The notes under the pieces: model-generated
Databases searched by the model: none
Told to the model about the DNA's origin: nothing
Seen by the model: the letters and a program-made list of their open reading frames with translations, nothing else
Part shown: positions 9,840 through 18,673 of the stretch, one piece after another
How the letters are laid out: every line of letters starts with the position of its first letter
How positions within the stretch are numbered: position 1 is the first letter of the stretch
NCBI RefSeq assembly: GCF_016904675.1
Contig: NZ_CP070228.1
Location: forward strand, 868,001 to 932,000
Length of the DNA stretch: 64,000 bases
Origin: Arcanobacterium phocisimile
Lineage (GTDB): Bacteria > Actinomycetota > Actinomycetes > Actinomycetales > Actinomycetaceae
Reading direction: 5' to 3'
Made by a program: the position numbers and the translations under genes

Positions 9840-9845
9840 TGTTCT

Positions 9846-9851
9846 ATTATC
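9846..9851 (-). promoter_or_regulatory. parC: candidate -10 box of parC
   Basis: On the minus strand GATAAT is followed by six bases and then ATG. There is no Shine-Dalgarno, so leaderless initiation is likely. The -35 region is weak. Confidence 0.4.
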
Positions 9852-9951
9852 CCAAGAATATGGGGGTTTATGATTGTGGCACACACATAAAATCTGGTGA
9901 TAAAGGCAACCCAGATGGCTATAGGCGCTTGCGAGTGGAACAATATAACTG

Positions 9952-10512
9952 ATGAATAACGATCGACGGAGTGAGTTCCTCAACGCCCTGCAGGTTTTTG
10001 TGCCACCAGGGTCGTTTGTTGTAGACGACGTTGTTGAGTTGCTTGGCGATGAAGAAATCTGGGCGTTTTATGTACGTCCGGAAACGATTTTCGACGCAGA
10101 TTCGGTCTATGAACGGATCGTCGTTTTCCTTGCAACGCCCCGTCGGCTTGTACTGATGTACACCGATACCAGTTACGAGATGAGTAGCGCGGGGGAGTTA
10201 GTGACTACCTTGCAAGCTATTGGTTTTGATTCCATCAAGGAATACCATGTTGTCAAACGACGTCATCTGGAGGGCGATCATGCTGGGGAACTTAACTCTT
10301 TAACGTTGCGGTTGCGGTGGGGTTCGGCGTTTACCCAGGATTTACAGCCCGCGGCGTGCGATGATCCTGCCTGTACGAACGATCACGGGTATGTTGGTGT
10401 GACAACCAACGAGGATTTCCAGATGTTTCTGGATGAACGCCACGACGGCCAATACTTCGCGCAAGGAGTGGATTTTGTGCGTACGTTAGTTTCGATTTTA
10501 GGACAGCGTTGA
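9952..10512 (+). CDS. DUF5998 family protein
   Basis: A 186-residue soluble protein with the pattern of actinobacterial DUF5998 proteins: [23 protein letters not shown] in the middle, a LTLRLRWGS strand, the cysteine-bearing [12 protein letters not shown] segment, and a C-terminal [16 protein letters not shown]. It is divergent from parC and overlaps the following phosphodiesterase gene by one base (TGATG), so it is the first gene of a three-gene run ending in tdk. The function of the family is unknown. Confidence 0.75.
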   Translation: MNNDRRSEFLNALQVFVPPGSFVVDDVVELLGDEEIWAFYVRPETIFDADSVYERIVVFLATPRRLVLMYTDTSYEMSSAGELVTTLQAIGFDSIKEYHVVKRRHLEGDHAGELNSLTLRLRWGSAFTQDLQPAACDDPACTNDHGYVGVTTNEDFQMFLDERHDGQYFAQGVDFVRTLVSILGQR

Positions 10513-11633
10513 TGACTATCTTTCCTGGTGCTACATTGCCTGGTGCGGCACGCCTAGACCAGGTGCTGCCAGCGGCGCTAGACGCAGTCGGCTTGCGCCC
10601 TGACACTGATGCACGAGCCGCGCTGAATCTGCCGTCAGCGCCACGGGTATGTGTAGTGATGGTTGACGGCTTGGGTTTCTATAATCTTGCCGACCGGTTG
10701 GGACACGCGCCGGCGTTACGTTCGATGGGAATTGGCGAACCGATCACTACGGTTGTTCCCTCAACGACGGCGGCCGGAATTACGTCGTTTGGCACCGGGT
10801 TACGCCCAGGAATGACGGCGATGACTGGCTATTCGTTACGGGTTCCGCATACGGATCGGAGTTTTTCGCTGATCAAATGGCCAGATAGTGGCACTCGAGT
10901 GGAGCACTGGCAAACTCAACCGACGCTCTTTGAAGATTTAGGTGACTATGCAAACGAAGCGGTCACTATCCAACCGAAGAAGTTCCAAGGATCGGGACTT
11001 TCTTATGCGGCGTTGCGTGGAGCACGGGCACTATACGGGCAAACGCTTGAGGAACGTATGCAGCTAGCTGCGTGTTCGTTGGCGTCAAATGCTCGGTGCG
11101 CCTATGTGTATTGGGGTGAGATCGATGCAGCTGGGCACAAGAACGGGTGGTGTTCAGATGCGTGGATTGGGCAGTTAGAAATCTTCGACGCTGGGATTTC
11201 CTTGTTGCGTCGTCTGCTTCCGAACGGAACCTTGCTGGTTATTACCGCAGACCACGGTATGATTGATGTCACGGAACGTTTTGATATTGCACAAATGCCT
11301 GTCTTAAATAAGGGGGTCGACGTCGTTGCTGGCGAACCTCGCGCAGTCCATCTGTATACTCCGCAACCGCAGGACGTTCTTGATCGCTGGCGTAACCATG
11401 TTGGAGATCAGGCATGGATAGTATCTAAAGATGAGCTGATTGATTCCGGCCTCATCGGGCAGACTCGGGATTTTACCCGGCAAACAATTGGTGATGTTAT
11501 TGTTTTCGCGCGTGGGACTCACGTCTATGTTGATTCCCGGGTACAGTCGAGTACAGCTATTGGATTGATCGGAGTCCATGGCTCGTTAACGGAGAATGAA
11601 ATGTCTATCCCGCTTATTGTGGAGGTTATCTGA
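10512..11633 (+). CDS. alkaline phosphatase superfamily phosphodiesterase / nucleotide pyrophosphatase
   Basis: 373 residues of the type I phosphodiesterase/nucleotide pyrophosphatase family (metal-dependent phosphoester hydrolases). Visible elements are VVMVDGLGFYNL (first metal Asp), PSTTAAGITSFGTGLRPG (nucleophile Thr region), WGEIDAAGHKNG (Asp and His ligands) and ITADHGMIDV (Asp-His). There is no signal peptide, so it is probably cytoplasmic. ATG 10512 overlaps the DUF5998 stop. It overlaps tdk by one base, so the three genes look like an operon. The physiological substrate is not determinable. Confidence 0.8.
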   Translation: MTIFPGATLPGAARLDQVLPAALDAVGLRPDTDARAALNLPSAPRVCVVMVDGLGFYNLADRLGHAPALRSMGIGEPITTVVPSTTAAGITSFGTGLRPGMTAMTGYSLRVPHTDRSFSLIKWPDSGTRVEHWQTQPTLFEDLGDYANEAVTIQPKKFQGSGLSYAALRGARALYGQTLEERMQLAACSLASNARCAYVYWGEIDAAGHKNGWCSDAWIGQLEIFDAGISLLRRLLPNGTLLVITADHGMIDVTERFDIAQMPVLNKGVDVVAGEPRAVHLYTPQPQDVLDRWRNHVGDQAWIVSKDELIDSGLIGQTRDFTRQTIGDVIVFARGTHVYVDSRVQSSTAIGLIGVHGSLTENEMSIPLIVEVI

Positions 11634-12286
11634 TGGCTGAACTCGTGTTCTTTTCTGGCACGATGGATTGCGGTAAGTCTACTTTGGCGCTACAAACGGC
11701 CTATAACTATCAGCAGCGTGGGTTAGTTGGCATTATTTTTGCGATGAATGACCGAGCTGGTGTAGGAAAACTGTCATCTCGGCTTGGCCTTGAAACTGAC
11801 GCTATCGAAGTAACTCCGACCACTAATTTCTGGCACGTTGTCGTCCAAGCTCGCCAAGCAGGCGAGCGGGTAGATTTTATCATTTGCGACGAAGTGCAGT
11901 TTTATTCGCGCAACCAAGTTGACCAACTTGCCCGGATCGTCGATGAGATGGAGATTAGTGTCTGGGGTTTTGGAATTACTACCGATTTCCTCACCCGGCT
12001 TTTCCCTGGCTCGGCCCGTATGTTGGAATTGGCTGATCGAGTAGAGCGACTCCAAGTTGAGGCACTGTGCTGGTGTGGCAAACGTGCAACGCACAATGCG
12101 CGTACAATCAATGGCTTTATGGTCACTGAAGGTGAGCAGGTGGTAGTTGGCGATACGAAGCAAGATGAAGTCGTTGGCTATGAAGTCTTGTGTCGGTATC
12201 ACCATATGCGAGCCATGACAGCGCGTAGTGCGCATGCTTCTGAGATTTCTCCGGGCACGCTGCGGCTAGATGGAGTACACGACTAG
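11633..12286 (+). CDS. tdk: thymidine kinase
   Basis: Phosphorylates thymidine to dTMP in the salvage pathway. 217 residues of the type II (bacterial) enzyme. The P-loop is GTMDCGKST (9-17), Walker B with the catalytic acid is FIICDEVQF (D86, E87), and the lasso region with zinc ligands is LCWCGKRA with a later LCRYHH. The length is typical. Its start overlaps the upstream stop by one base. It converges on sepH. Confidence 0.93.
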   Translation: MAELVFFSGTMDCGKSTLALQTAYNYQQRGLVGIIFAMNDRAGVGKLSSRLGLETDAIEVTPTTNFWHVVVQARQAGERVDFIICDEVQFYSRNQVDQLARIVDEMEISVWGFGITTDFLTRLFPGSARMLELADRVERLQVEALCWCGKRATHNARTINGFMVTEGEQVVVGDTKQDEVVGYEVLCRYHHMRAMTARSAHASEISPGTLRLDGVHD

Positions 12287-12339
12287 CCCGTCCGTCACTC
12301 TAAGCTAGAGCCATGTATTCATTCGATTTTGAGAATTAT

Positions 12340-13368
12340 TCATTCTTTAGGCGAGCCGAAAACAATCTCATCCCAGGACGGCATCGATGGGCGATTACGC
12401 CGGCGCTTCGGGGATTTGGTGTGCTCAAGTGCTTTCTTCCCTAAGGGGAGGGCGCCTTCCTCGGTTGAATCAGCAGTAGGTGCAGTTCCTGAAGAACCAA
12501 TTTCGTCCGGGGATTCAACAGGCGAAGGACGCTTAGGAAGTTCTAGCACGGTTGCATCACGGGTTGCTTGACTGTCAGAAGCAGCTGGATGCGCACCCTC
12601 AATAAAATCTTCGCCGGGCATTTGGCGTGCTTTCCCACGTTGCGAATCAAGCGAAGCTAGCATGTCATCAATGGAAGGCGTACCAGCTGATGCCGGCTGG
12701 GCGTCCATCGCGGTTACCTTCGGTGCTGATGGGGCCTGTTGTGATCCGTCCGCACTCGTTTCCACCACGGGAGTGTTAAGTGGGCGCCACGGAGACGTAG
12801 GTGCCGGAATTTGAGTTTCTGTAAGCCACAATGCTTCATCATTCGTCGCCTCAACAGAATGAGAACGCATGTTGATGATCCATGATGCATGATGTTCAGT
12901 CTCTGAAATCGTATAACGAGCTGAGAGCACCCACGGATTTCCTGAAGAACGTGTGGCATCCCAAGTAATGTCAGTGGACAATACTCCACGTGGGATCAGA
13001 CGCGAAATAACAATTTCTTCGATCGTCATACTGCCAGCTTCTCCGCTCTGGCGGAAGCTCCGGGCTCGCTGTGCGGTATATTCGCGTTCAGCAAAAATTG
13101 GGTGGGCAAATGTTGAGATCTGCGACGCTGGTAGAGCCGAGAGCTCACTGACCTCCGCAATAGACATTCCGGCACGAATATGAGCTTGTATTTCTCGCGG
13201 CGAAATAGGTTGTGGTTCTTCGTCAGACCGGGGTGGTACTGTGGTGTCCTTACGCAAAGCCGCGCGTAGGGAGTCAGTAATTGGCAAAATATAGCGGTTT
13301 CCGTCAGCGTCATTTAGGGACAGTTGGTTACCATCGGGATGTACCCCCAATAGTTCAAGCTCGATCAT
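12340..13368 (-). CDS. sepH: cell-division regulator SepH (DUF3071)
   Basis: 342 residues. The N-terminal DUF3071 domain (about 1-165) starts MIELELLGVHPDG and includes the helix-turn-helix-like stretch ISPREIQAHIRAGMSIAEVSELSALP and the AEREYTAQRARSFR segment. The remainder is a low-complexity, charged linker rich in Pro/Ser/Asp with a basic end (KSPKRRRNRPSMPSWDEI). Family members bind FtsZ and promote Z-ring assembly in actinobacteria. The start is supported by GGAGG 5 nt upstream of ATG 13368. Confidence 0.88.
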   Translation of the reverse strand: MIELELLGVHPDGNQLSLNDADGNRYILPITDSLRAALRKDTTVPPRSDEEPQPISPREIQAHIRAGMSIAEVSELSALPASQISTFAHPIFAEREYTAQRARSFRQSGEAGSMTIEEIVISRLIPRGVLSTDITWDATRSSGNPWVLSARYTISETEHHASWIINMRSHSVEATNDEALWLTETQIPAPTSPWRPLNTPVVETSADGSQQAPSAPKVTAMDAQPASAGTPSIDDMLASLDSQRGKARQMPGEDFIEGAHPAASDSQATRDATVLELPKRPSPVESPDEIGSSGTAPTADSTEEGALPLGKKALEHTKSPKRRRNRPSMPSWDEIVFGSPKE

Positions 13369-13482
13369 TCGTCCTCCTCATACATCTATAAGAGTGCCAT
13401 TATTTGATAGTTTTATGTCGGATAAATGGCGGTGTGTTGGCAAACCCACCACAACCCCAGAAAAATTCGTATGGCTTTCCTC

Positions 13483-13511
13483 TTGTTAAATCATTCTGGA
13501 AGTGGTACAAC
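13483..13511 (+). promoter_or_regulatory. promoter of the DUF4193 gene
   Basis: TTGTTA (13483-13488) and TACAAC (13506-13511) are separated by 17 bp, a good housekeeping sigma spacing. Transcription would start near 13518, leaving a leader of about 37 nt before ATG 13555. Confidence 0.5.
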
Positions 13512-13554
13512 ATGGGGGAAAGAACGCGCAAATTCACGTTAGGACAAACGATTC

Positions 13555-13854
13555 ATGGCAACTGATTACGACGCCCCTCGCAAGCAAGACGAGGAACTCA
13601 AGGAAGACTCCCTTGAGCAATTAGGTGCGCGCCGCTCAGATCACCAATCAAACTCAGTGGACGAAGACGAAACTGAAGCTGCTGAGGGCTTTGAGCTACC
13701 GGGAGCCGACCTATCCAATGTTGAACTATCTGTTGCTGTGGTCCCGCCACAGGATGATGAGTTCACGTGCTCGAGTTGCTTCCTCGTACACCACAGGTCT
13801 CAATTGGCATACGAAGAAAACGGTTTGCCCGTATGTACAGAGTGTGCTTCCTAA
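13555..13854 (+). CDS. DUF4193 family protein
   Basis: 99 residues starting MATDYDAPRK, the characteristic opening of actinobacterial DUF4193. An acidic middle is followed by a zinc-ribbon-like C-terminus with C72-x2-C75 and C94-x2-C97 (FTCSSCFLVHH, PVCTECAS). It is followed by a strong intrinsic terminator, so it is monocistronic. Function unknown; zinc binding is inferred from the cysteine spacing. Confidence 0.85.
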   Translation: MATDYDAPRKQDEELKEDSLEQLGARRSDHQSNSVDEDETEAAEGFELPGADLSNVELSVAVVPPQDDEFTCSSCFLVHHRSQLAYEENGLPVCTECAS

Positions 13855-13870
13855 GCCCTGATAGAATAGA

Positions 13871-13899
13871 CTCGCCGAAATTTTCGGCGAGTTTTTTCT
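13871..13899 (+). terminator. intrinsic terminator after DUF4193
   Basis: A 9-bp GC-rich stem CTCGCCGAA / TTCGGCGAG with a 3-nt loop is followed directly by six T residues (13892-13897). This is a textbook Rho-independent terminator. Confidence 0.85.
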
Positions 13900-13931
13900 T
13901 ACTTTTAACTTCATGCCAAGGAGACTGAGAA

Positions 13932-14543
13932 ATGGGTTGGTTCTCTCGAAAGACGAAGACGGTAGCGGATACGGATCCATTCACAGACAGTGAGTCGTCT
14001 AATGTTCTGACCGGGCCGTTTGATCACGCAGATCACCTAGCCCAAGGCGATTTACTCGACGCTGGTTCGCTATGGATTCCCGCTGTTCCGGAAGCGAAGA
14101 TTCAGTTCTCGGTAGATCAACAGAAGAAGACTGTCCTTGGCGTTGTTTATTTGATCGATGATTCTGCAATGCAACTGCAAGTCTTTGCCGCTCCACGTTC
14201 AACTGGAATATGGCACGATGTGCGATTAGACATGATCACATCTATTGCCCAGCAGGGGGGCTCGTCCACTGAGGTTGAAGGTGATTTCGGAAAAGAGCTC
14301 CGGGCCCAAGTCCCAGTACCGCAGTCCCAGCGTTTGGCACCACATCGATTCCTCGGGGTTGATGGACCGCGTTGGCTTTTGCGTATCACTCTTTATGGTC
14401 GCGCAGGCTCAGATGACGCCAAAGCAGCCCAGCTATTGGAAATCGCAAAGAAGGTAGTTGTGGTTCGTGGCAACACTCCGCATCCGCCACGTGAACTCCT
14501 CGAACTGCATGTGCCGCACATCTCCAACGGTCGCGAAGTATAG
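13932..14543 (+). CDS. DUF3710 family protein
   Basis: 203 residues. The N-terminus MGWFSRKTK is basic, followed by the DUF3710 core with DLLDAGSLWIPAVP, DDSAMQLQVFAAPRSTGIWHDVR and the GPRWLLRITLYGRA segment. The family is restricted to actinobacteria and has no established function. AGGAG lies about 9 nt upstream of ATG 13932. The usual neighbour dut (dUTPase), often found between DUF4193 and DUF3710, is missing here. It overlaps the OB-fold gene by one base. Confidence 0.85.
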   Translation: MGWFSRKTKTVADTDPFTDSESSNVLTGPFDHADHLAQGDLLDAGSLWIPAVPEAKIQFSVDQQKKTVLGVVYLIDDSAMQLQVFAAPRSTGIWHDVRLDMITSIAQQGGSSTEVEGDFGKELRAQVPVPQSQRLAPHRFLGVDGPRWLLRITLYGRAGSDDAKAAQLLEIAKKVVVVRGNTPHPPRELLELHVPHISNGREV

Positions 14544-14797
14544 TGCAGAACCGAATTTTGAGTGTCACGGGTATCGTCACGGCAATGACCTATCCGGGCT
14601 ACCAATCGCGTCCGGAAGTCACTGTCACAGTTGACGTCGAGGGCACAGCTTTACAGCTTGTTTTCCAGTCTCGGCGCACGGTGAATTGCATCGATATTGG
14701 TCAGGTGATGAAAGTGCAAGGTGCAGTAGTTAAGCGCCGTGGTGTGCCATGTATATATAACCCGATCTACACGATTGTGAGGGGCCATGATGCCTGA
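14543..14797 (+). CDS. small OB-fold nucleic-acid-binding-like protein
   Basis: 84 residues from GTG 14543, which overlaps the DUF3710 stop. The alternating strand pattern (ILSVTGIVTAMTY ... VTVTVDVEGTALQLVFQSRRTV ... GQVMKVQGAVVKRRGVPCIYNPIYTIV) fits an OB-fold of the kind found next to DUF3159 in actinomycetes. There is no catalytic motif. It probably binds nucleic acid, but this is inference from fold and family habit. Confidence 0.7.
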   Translation: MQNRILSVTGIVTAMTYPGYQSRPEVTVTVDVEGTALQLVFQSRRTVNCIDIGQVMKVQGAVVKRRGVPCIYNPIYTIVRGHDA

Positions 14798-15437
14798 AAA
14801 GAAAACCGCACTGTCTGCCATTACTGCCACCGAATTCGACGCCATGGCGGCGATAGGTGGGGTACGCGGAATTTGCGAATCTGTTTTTCCTACGCTTGTA
14901 TTTCTTATCATTTACGCAGTTTTCCACGGAATAGAAATCGCTGCCGGGGTGTCAATAGCGGCTGCAGTGGTGGCTATAGTTGGACGCCTGATTTCACGAA
15001 TAGATCCTTCACCTGCTGTGGGTGGGCTTGGAGCTGTTGTAATTTCAGCGGTCATGGCTTGGCGGACCGGCCAGGCAGCAGACTTTTTCGTGTGGGGGCT
15101 TATTGTTAATGTGGCATATTTGGGAGCTTTATTAACGTCCATCCTTGTGCGTTGGCCGTTATTAGGTGTGTTGATTGGTGCTATCCGTGGCCAAGGTACC
15201 TTATGGCGAAAGCATCGCCCGACTTTACGTCGCTACTATAGCGTTACGTGGATGTGGGCTGGCTTGTTCGCGTTACGGGCGGCGGTACAATTACCTCTTT
15301 ATTTTTCCGGAGCAACAAACGCGTTAGGAATTGCGAAACTCGGCATGGGAATCCCACTATTCGCGTTAGTTGCCTGGCTCTCCTGGCTTATGATTCGTCA
15401 ACTCGATCCGATTGTGGATCCAGCAGTGGTTGAGTAG
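14787..15437 (+). CDS. DUF3159 family membrane protein
   Basis: 216 residues with about six hydrophobic segments, including FPTLVFLIIYAVFHGIEIAAG, VSIAAAVVAIVGRLI and a final GIPLFALVAWLSWLMI, so it is an integral membrane protein. It has the RGICESVFP and RGQGTLWRKH patterns of DUF3159. It overlaps the OB-fold gene by 11 nt (ATG 14787 or 14790) and the convergent trkA gene by 50 nt at its 3' end. The association of DUF3159 with TrkA genes suggests a link to ion transport, which is unproven. Confidence 0.82.
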   Translation: MMPEKKTALSAITATEFDAMAAIGGVRGICESVFPTLVFLIIYAVFHGIEIAAGVSIAAAVVAIVGRLISRIDPSPAVGGLGAVVISAVMAWRTGQAADFFVWGLIVNVAYLGALLTSILVRWPLLGVLIGAIRGQGTLWRKHRPTLRRYYSVTWMWAGLFALRAAVQLPLYFSGATNALGIAKLGMGIPLFALVAWLSWLMIRQLDPIVDPAVVE

Positions 15438-16095
15438 AAATCAAGTTGTTGAGCTCGTCTAACGTCGAATCATCTTCTACGTTGCTGATAATCACGAGCT
15501 GATCAGCGACGTCGAATGTCAGATCGTCGTCAGCAACTAATGCAGTACCGTCGCGCAATACTGCCACTAAGAGGTAATCGGGTGGTAAAACCAGATCGCC
15601 TACCATTGTTCCGACGATAGGTGCATCTTGAGCGATCTGCCCTTGATACATTGAAGCTTGAGTTTCAATGAAGTCAAGCTTACGAGCAAAGGTACCGTCA
15701 CCAACCGCGTCTTCAATCAAATTCGTCATGATTCGTGGCGTAGACACTGCCACATCCACACCCCAAGACTCGTCAAAAAGCCATTCATTGGCTGGGTTAT
15801 TGACTCGTGCGATAACCCGCGGAATACCAAATTCAGTTTTTGCGAGCAATGACAGTACGAGATTTGCTTTGTCATCGCCAGTGGCCGCTACCACAATATC
15901 AGTGTCACTCATGCCCACGTGGCCTAAAGTATCGAGTTCACAAACATCACCGAGGATCCAATCAGCTGCGGGCACGCTCGCCACCCGCATAGCCTGCGGT
16001 GATCGATCAACGATATATATGGCATGACCACGACTGGCGAGTTCACGAGCAATAGAACGGCCAACTGAACCTGCGCCGCCAATGAGAACTTTCAT
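15388..16095 (-). CDS. trkA: TrkA-type K+ uptake regulatory protein (second copy)
   Basis: 235 residues. The N-terminal Rossmann RCK domain has the nucleotide-binding motif IGGAGSVGRSIARELASRG and acidic D of IVDRSP. A C-terminal RCK_C/TrkA_C domain follows (about 145-225, VGDLVLPPDYLLVAVLRDG). These are cytoplasmic gating subunits of Trk/Ktr potassium channels that bind NAD(H) or nucleotides. AGGAGG lies upstream of ATG 16095. It overlaps the upstream trkA paralogue by 4 nt, as in the ceoBC pair of mycobacteria. No channel (TrkH/KtrB) gene is adjacent; the APC permease is the divergent neighbour. Confidence 0.88.
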   Translation of the reverse strand: MKVLIGGAGSVGRSIARELASRGHAIYIVDRSPQAMRVASVPAADWILGDVCELDTLGHVGMSDTDIVVAATGDDKANLVLSLLAKTEFGIPRVIARVNNPANEWLFDESWGVDVAVSTPRIMTNLIEDAVGDGTFARKLDFIETQASMYQGQIAQDAPIVGTMVGDLVLPPDYLLVAVLRDGTALVADDDLTFDVADQLVIISNVEDDSTLDELNNLISTQPLLDPQSDRVDES

Positions 16096-16760
16096 CGATG
16101 TTCCTCCTGAACTTCATGATTCATAATTCGTTGAACAGCGTGAGTACGTTGTTGCGATACCAAAAGCCATAAGTCATCGCCGTCTTGCAGTATCGTGTCT
16201 GGTTGCGGGAATAACGCTTCGTTGTTGCGCCCGATATAAGCTACTCGTGAATCAGTAATACGTTGAATGTTAGCAACGTCCATGCCATACCAAGACTCGT
16301 CAATATCAACCCAAACAAGAGTAACCCCGTAACGTGAATCCGTATGCTCAACATGTGGCCCGTGCGCAATCAATTCACGAAGCATCTGATCAGCACTCCA
16401 AGTTACCGGAGTCACAGTATCGATTCCAAGTCTGTTGAAGATCCCGGCACGCTCAGAGTCATAAATCCGCGCAACGACGTTCTTTACTCCGAAGGTGTCA
16501 CGTACCACCCGAGCTGCAATAATATTTGAGTTATCGCCCGAGGAAACAGCAGCGAATCCATGTGCATCCTCAATACCAGCTTGCCGGAGAGCGTCTCGAT
16601 CAAATCCGAGACCAGTAACCTGCTGGCCGTCAAAATCAGACGGTAGCCTGCGGAAAGAATCTGAATTAGCATCAATAATCGCCACTGAATGTCCGCGTTT
16701 TTCTAAACTCACAGCTAAAGTCGATCCGACTCTGCCGCAGCCCATAATGACAAAATGCAC
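16092..16760 (-). CDS. trkA: TrkA-type K+ uptake regulatory protein (first copy)
   Basis: 222 residues from GTG 16760. RCK_N domain: MHFVIMGCGRVGSTLAVSLE, with IIDANSDSF as the ribose-binding acid; C-terminal RCK_C near VDIDESWYGMDVANI. It is the first gene of a two-gene operon with the downstream TrkA and is divergent from the APC permease with only 47 nt between. Together the pair probably forms the cytoplasmic ring of a K+ or related transporter. Confidence 0.88.
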   Translation of the reverse strand: MHFVIMGCGRVGSTLAVSLEKRGHSVAIIDANSDSFRRLPSDFDGQQVTGLGFDRDALRQAGIEDAHGFAAVSSGDNSNIIAARVVRDTFGVKNVVARIYDSERAGIFNRLGIDTVTPVTWSADQMLRELIAHGPHVEHTDSRYGVTLVWVDIDESWYGMDVANIQRITDSRVAYIGRNNEALFPQPDTILQDGDDLWLLVSQQRTHAVQRIMNHEVQEEHR

Positions 16761-16807
16761 GATGAGAACGCCACCTTACTTTGTGTTTGCGCGTAACCTT
16801 GTGTGTG

Positions 16808-18673
16808 ATGAAACAAAGTAACACGAGTTCTTTAGCTATTTCGCAGACTGCGTCGATCACCTTGATCGGGTTAGCAGTCTTGACGACTCCTATGCTCATT
16901 CTACGGTCTGCTTCGTCGGCAATCACGGGATCAGAGATTTCTCTTGTTTTTTCTTTAGGATTGGCCGGTTTTGGAGTAACACTGTATGCATTGCACTTAC
17001 TGACCGTGGTGGTCCCGCGCAGATCTTTGCACCAAATTGCCCATACCTATATTGGTGGATGGGCTGGCATTGTGGTCGCTGCGGCAAAGATTTTGGCGTA
17101 TGCATTATTGATTATGATGGGTGTCGATCTGCTCACAATTGGTGTAGTAGCAATTATTGGTCAGGGCGTGTGGTCGATCTGGTTGCCTCCAGTAGCCATT
17201 GCGCTTTTGGCTGTTCCAAGTCTCTATGCTCGCTTGCAGACTCCAGTGACAATGGTTCGCTGGTTAACCTACATCGGCATCGGCGGATTGATTGTGGTAC
17301 TGGTTGCGGGTTTATTGCAAGAGGCCTTCGGCCTATTCGACTTTGACGCCATTAACGAGGCACGTAATGAAGCTTTCACCTCGGCACCCGTGATTAGCCA
17401 TTATTTCCCCAGAGTCGATAGCGCATTGGGAGCGCTATTTCCATCTGGCTTACTGGTGATTATGTCTGAGCGAGTTATGGTCCCTGCCGAACAGCGCAGA
17501 GTTGGTTTGCGCACCCATTTACGGACCTTTATTCCTGCGTTCTTTTTAATTTCGCTGACGCTGTATTTCGCTGTTGTTTTATATCTACCTGGGCGGCGTC
17601 TATCAGTTCCAGCCATACCAATTGCTACCGCGTTATTTGGATTTTATGGAACTGTTGTTATGGCAGTATTGGTGAGTCTAGTAGGTTTGGCTGCAAGTTA
17701 TGTCGCCTATCGGCAGTTACCTCGATTGATTCGTGATCTAGCTATAGATTCGTTGTTGCCGCGTCGGTTAGCTGCTCGCGACGCAGTCCGTCCACGCAAA
17801 GCTATCGTCCTTGTTATCGGGTTTTTGGCCACGACGGCGACTGTGGTTTTGGACTCAACCCGAGCTTTGGCTACTGTGACGATTTTTATTCTCTGCGCGA
17901 TTATGCTGATGACGTCGATTGCAATGATTTATCGGTCGCGTTCGATTCTTAACGACTCTACGAATGCTAGTGAACGTTCAGCAGCACATATTGTGCAATG
18001 GATCTTCATTGCCTATGGCTTGGTAGTTTTTTCGACACTGATTCTCATCTCGTGGATTCATCCTGAGTGGAGTTTATCGTCGGTCTTACTGCTGATCGTG
18101 CCAGGGGTGTTTTTGTGGGCTCATCGGCGGGGGCAAAATCGGCGTTCTGATGCTTTAGCAGTTGGAATGGATGGCACATCCAGTAGCTTGCCGACCCGTG
18201 TTCACGGTCTTGTACTCATCGAACGGTGCAATCAACCAGCTTTGAAAGCTGTTTCGTGGGCGCGCGCAACGAGATTGTCTTCACTATCTGCGGTATTGAT
18301 CGACGTTGATTCGGCGCTTACTCGCCGTACGCGAGACCAGTGGAGTGCCTCGCGAATTCCCGTGTCGTTGACTATTTTAGGTACTCCGCGTGGAGCTGTG
18401 CGTGGGCCCTTTATCGAACATGTGCGGGCGTTACGGAAGTTCCACCCGCACGATGTTATTCAGGTTTTTATTCCGCAGGTTTTGGAGACTGGCTGGTGGG
18501 ACCGCTTCTATGTTCGGCATTCAACGCCTAAAATTATCTCGGAATTAAAACTTGAGCCGGGTGTTATGGTTACTGAGGTACCATACCGTATTGATGTCTC
18601 TACCTGGAACGTCGATGACAGTTATGAAGAAAATTATGGAGGCGGGTCAGACGATGTCTACACTCAGGATTGA
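16808..18673 (+). CDS. APC superfamily amino-acid/cation permease with C-terminal cytoplasmic domain
   Basis: 621 residues from ATG 16808. The first 430 residues hold about 12 hydrophobic segments in the APC pattern, beginning SITLIGLAVLTTPMLILRSASS. The last 170 or so residues are soluble (GLVLIERCNQPALKAVSWARATRL ... HPHDVIQVFIPQVLETGWWDRFYVR) and resemble the cytoplasmic tail of the actinobacterial permeases encoded opposite paired TrkA genes. The context suggests that it is the membrane component regulated by these RCK proteins, possibly K+ transport rather than amino acids; this is inference. GTG/TTG starts upstream (16781) cannot be excluded. It overlaps the next gene by 20 nt. Confidence 0.75.
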   Translation: MKQSNTSSLAISQTASITLIGLAVLTTPMLILRSASSAITGSEISLVFSLGLAGFGVTLYALHLLTVVVPRRSLHQIAHTYIGGWAGIVVAAAKILAYALLIMMGVDLLTIGVVAIIGQGVWSIWLPPVAIALLAVPSLYARLQTPVTMVRWLTYIGIGGLIVVLVAGLLQEAFGLFDFDAINEARNEAFTSAPVISHYFPRVDSALGALFPSGLLVIMSERVMVPAEQRRVGLRTHLRTFIPAFFLISLTLYFAVVLYLPGRRLSVPAIPIATALFGFYGTVVMAVLVSLVGLAASYVAYRQLPRLIRDLAIDSLLPRRLAARDAVRPRKAIVLVIGFLATTATVVLDSTRALATVTIFILCAIMLMTSIAMIYRSRSILNDSTNASERSAAHIVQWIFIAYGLVVFSTLILISWIHPEWSLSSVLLLIVPGVFLWAHRRGQNRRSDALAVGMDGTSSSLPTRVHGLVLIERCNQPALKAVSWARATRLSSLSAVLIDVDSALTRRTRDQWSASRIPVSLTILGTPRGAVRGPFIEHVRALRKFHPHDVIQVFIPQVLETGWWDRFYVRHSTPKIISELKLEPGVMVTEVPYRIDVSTWNVDDSYEENYGGGSDDVYTQD

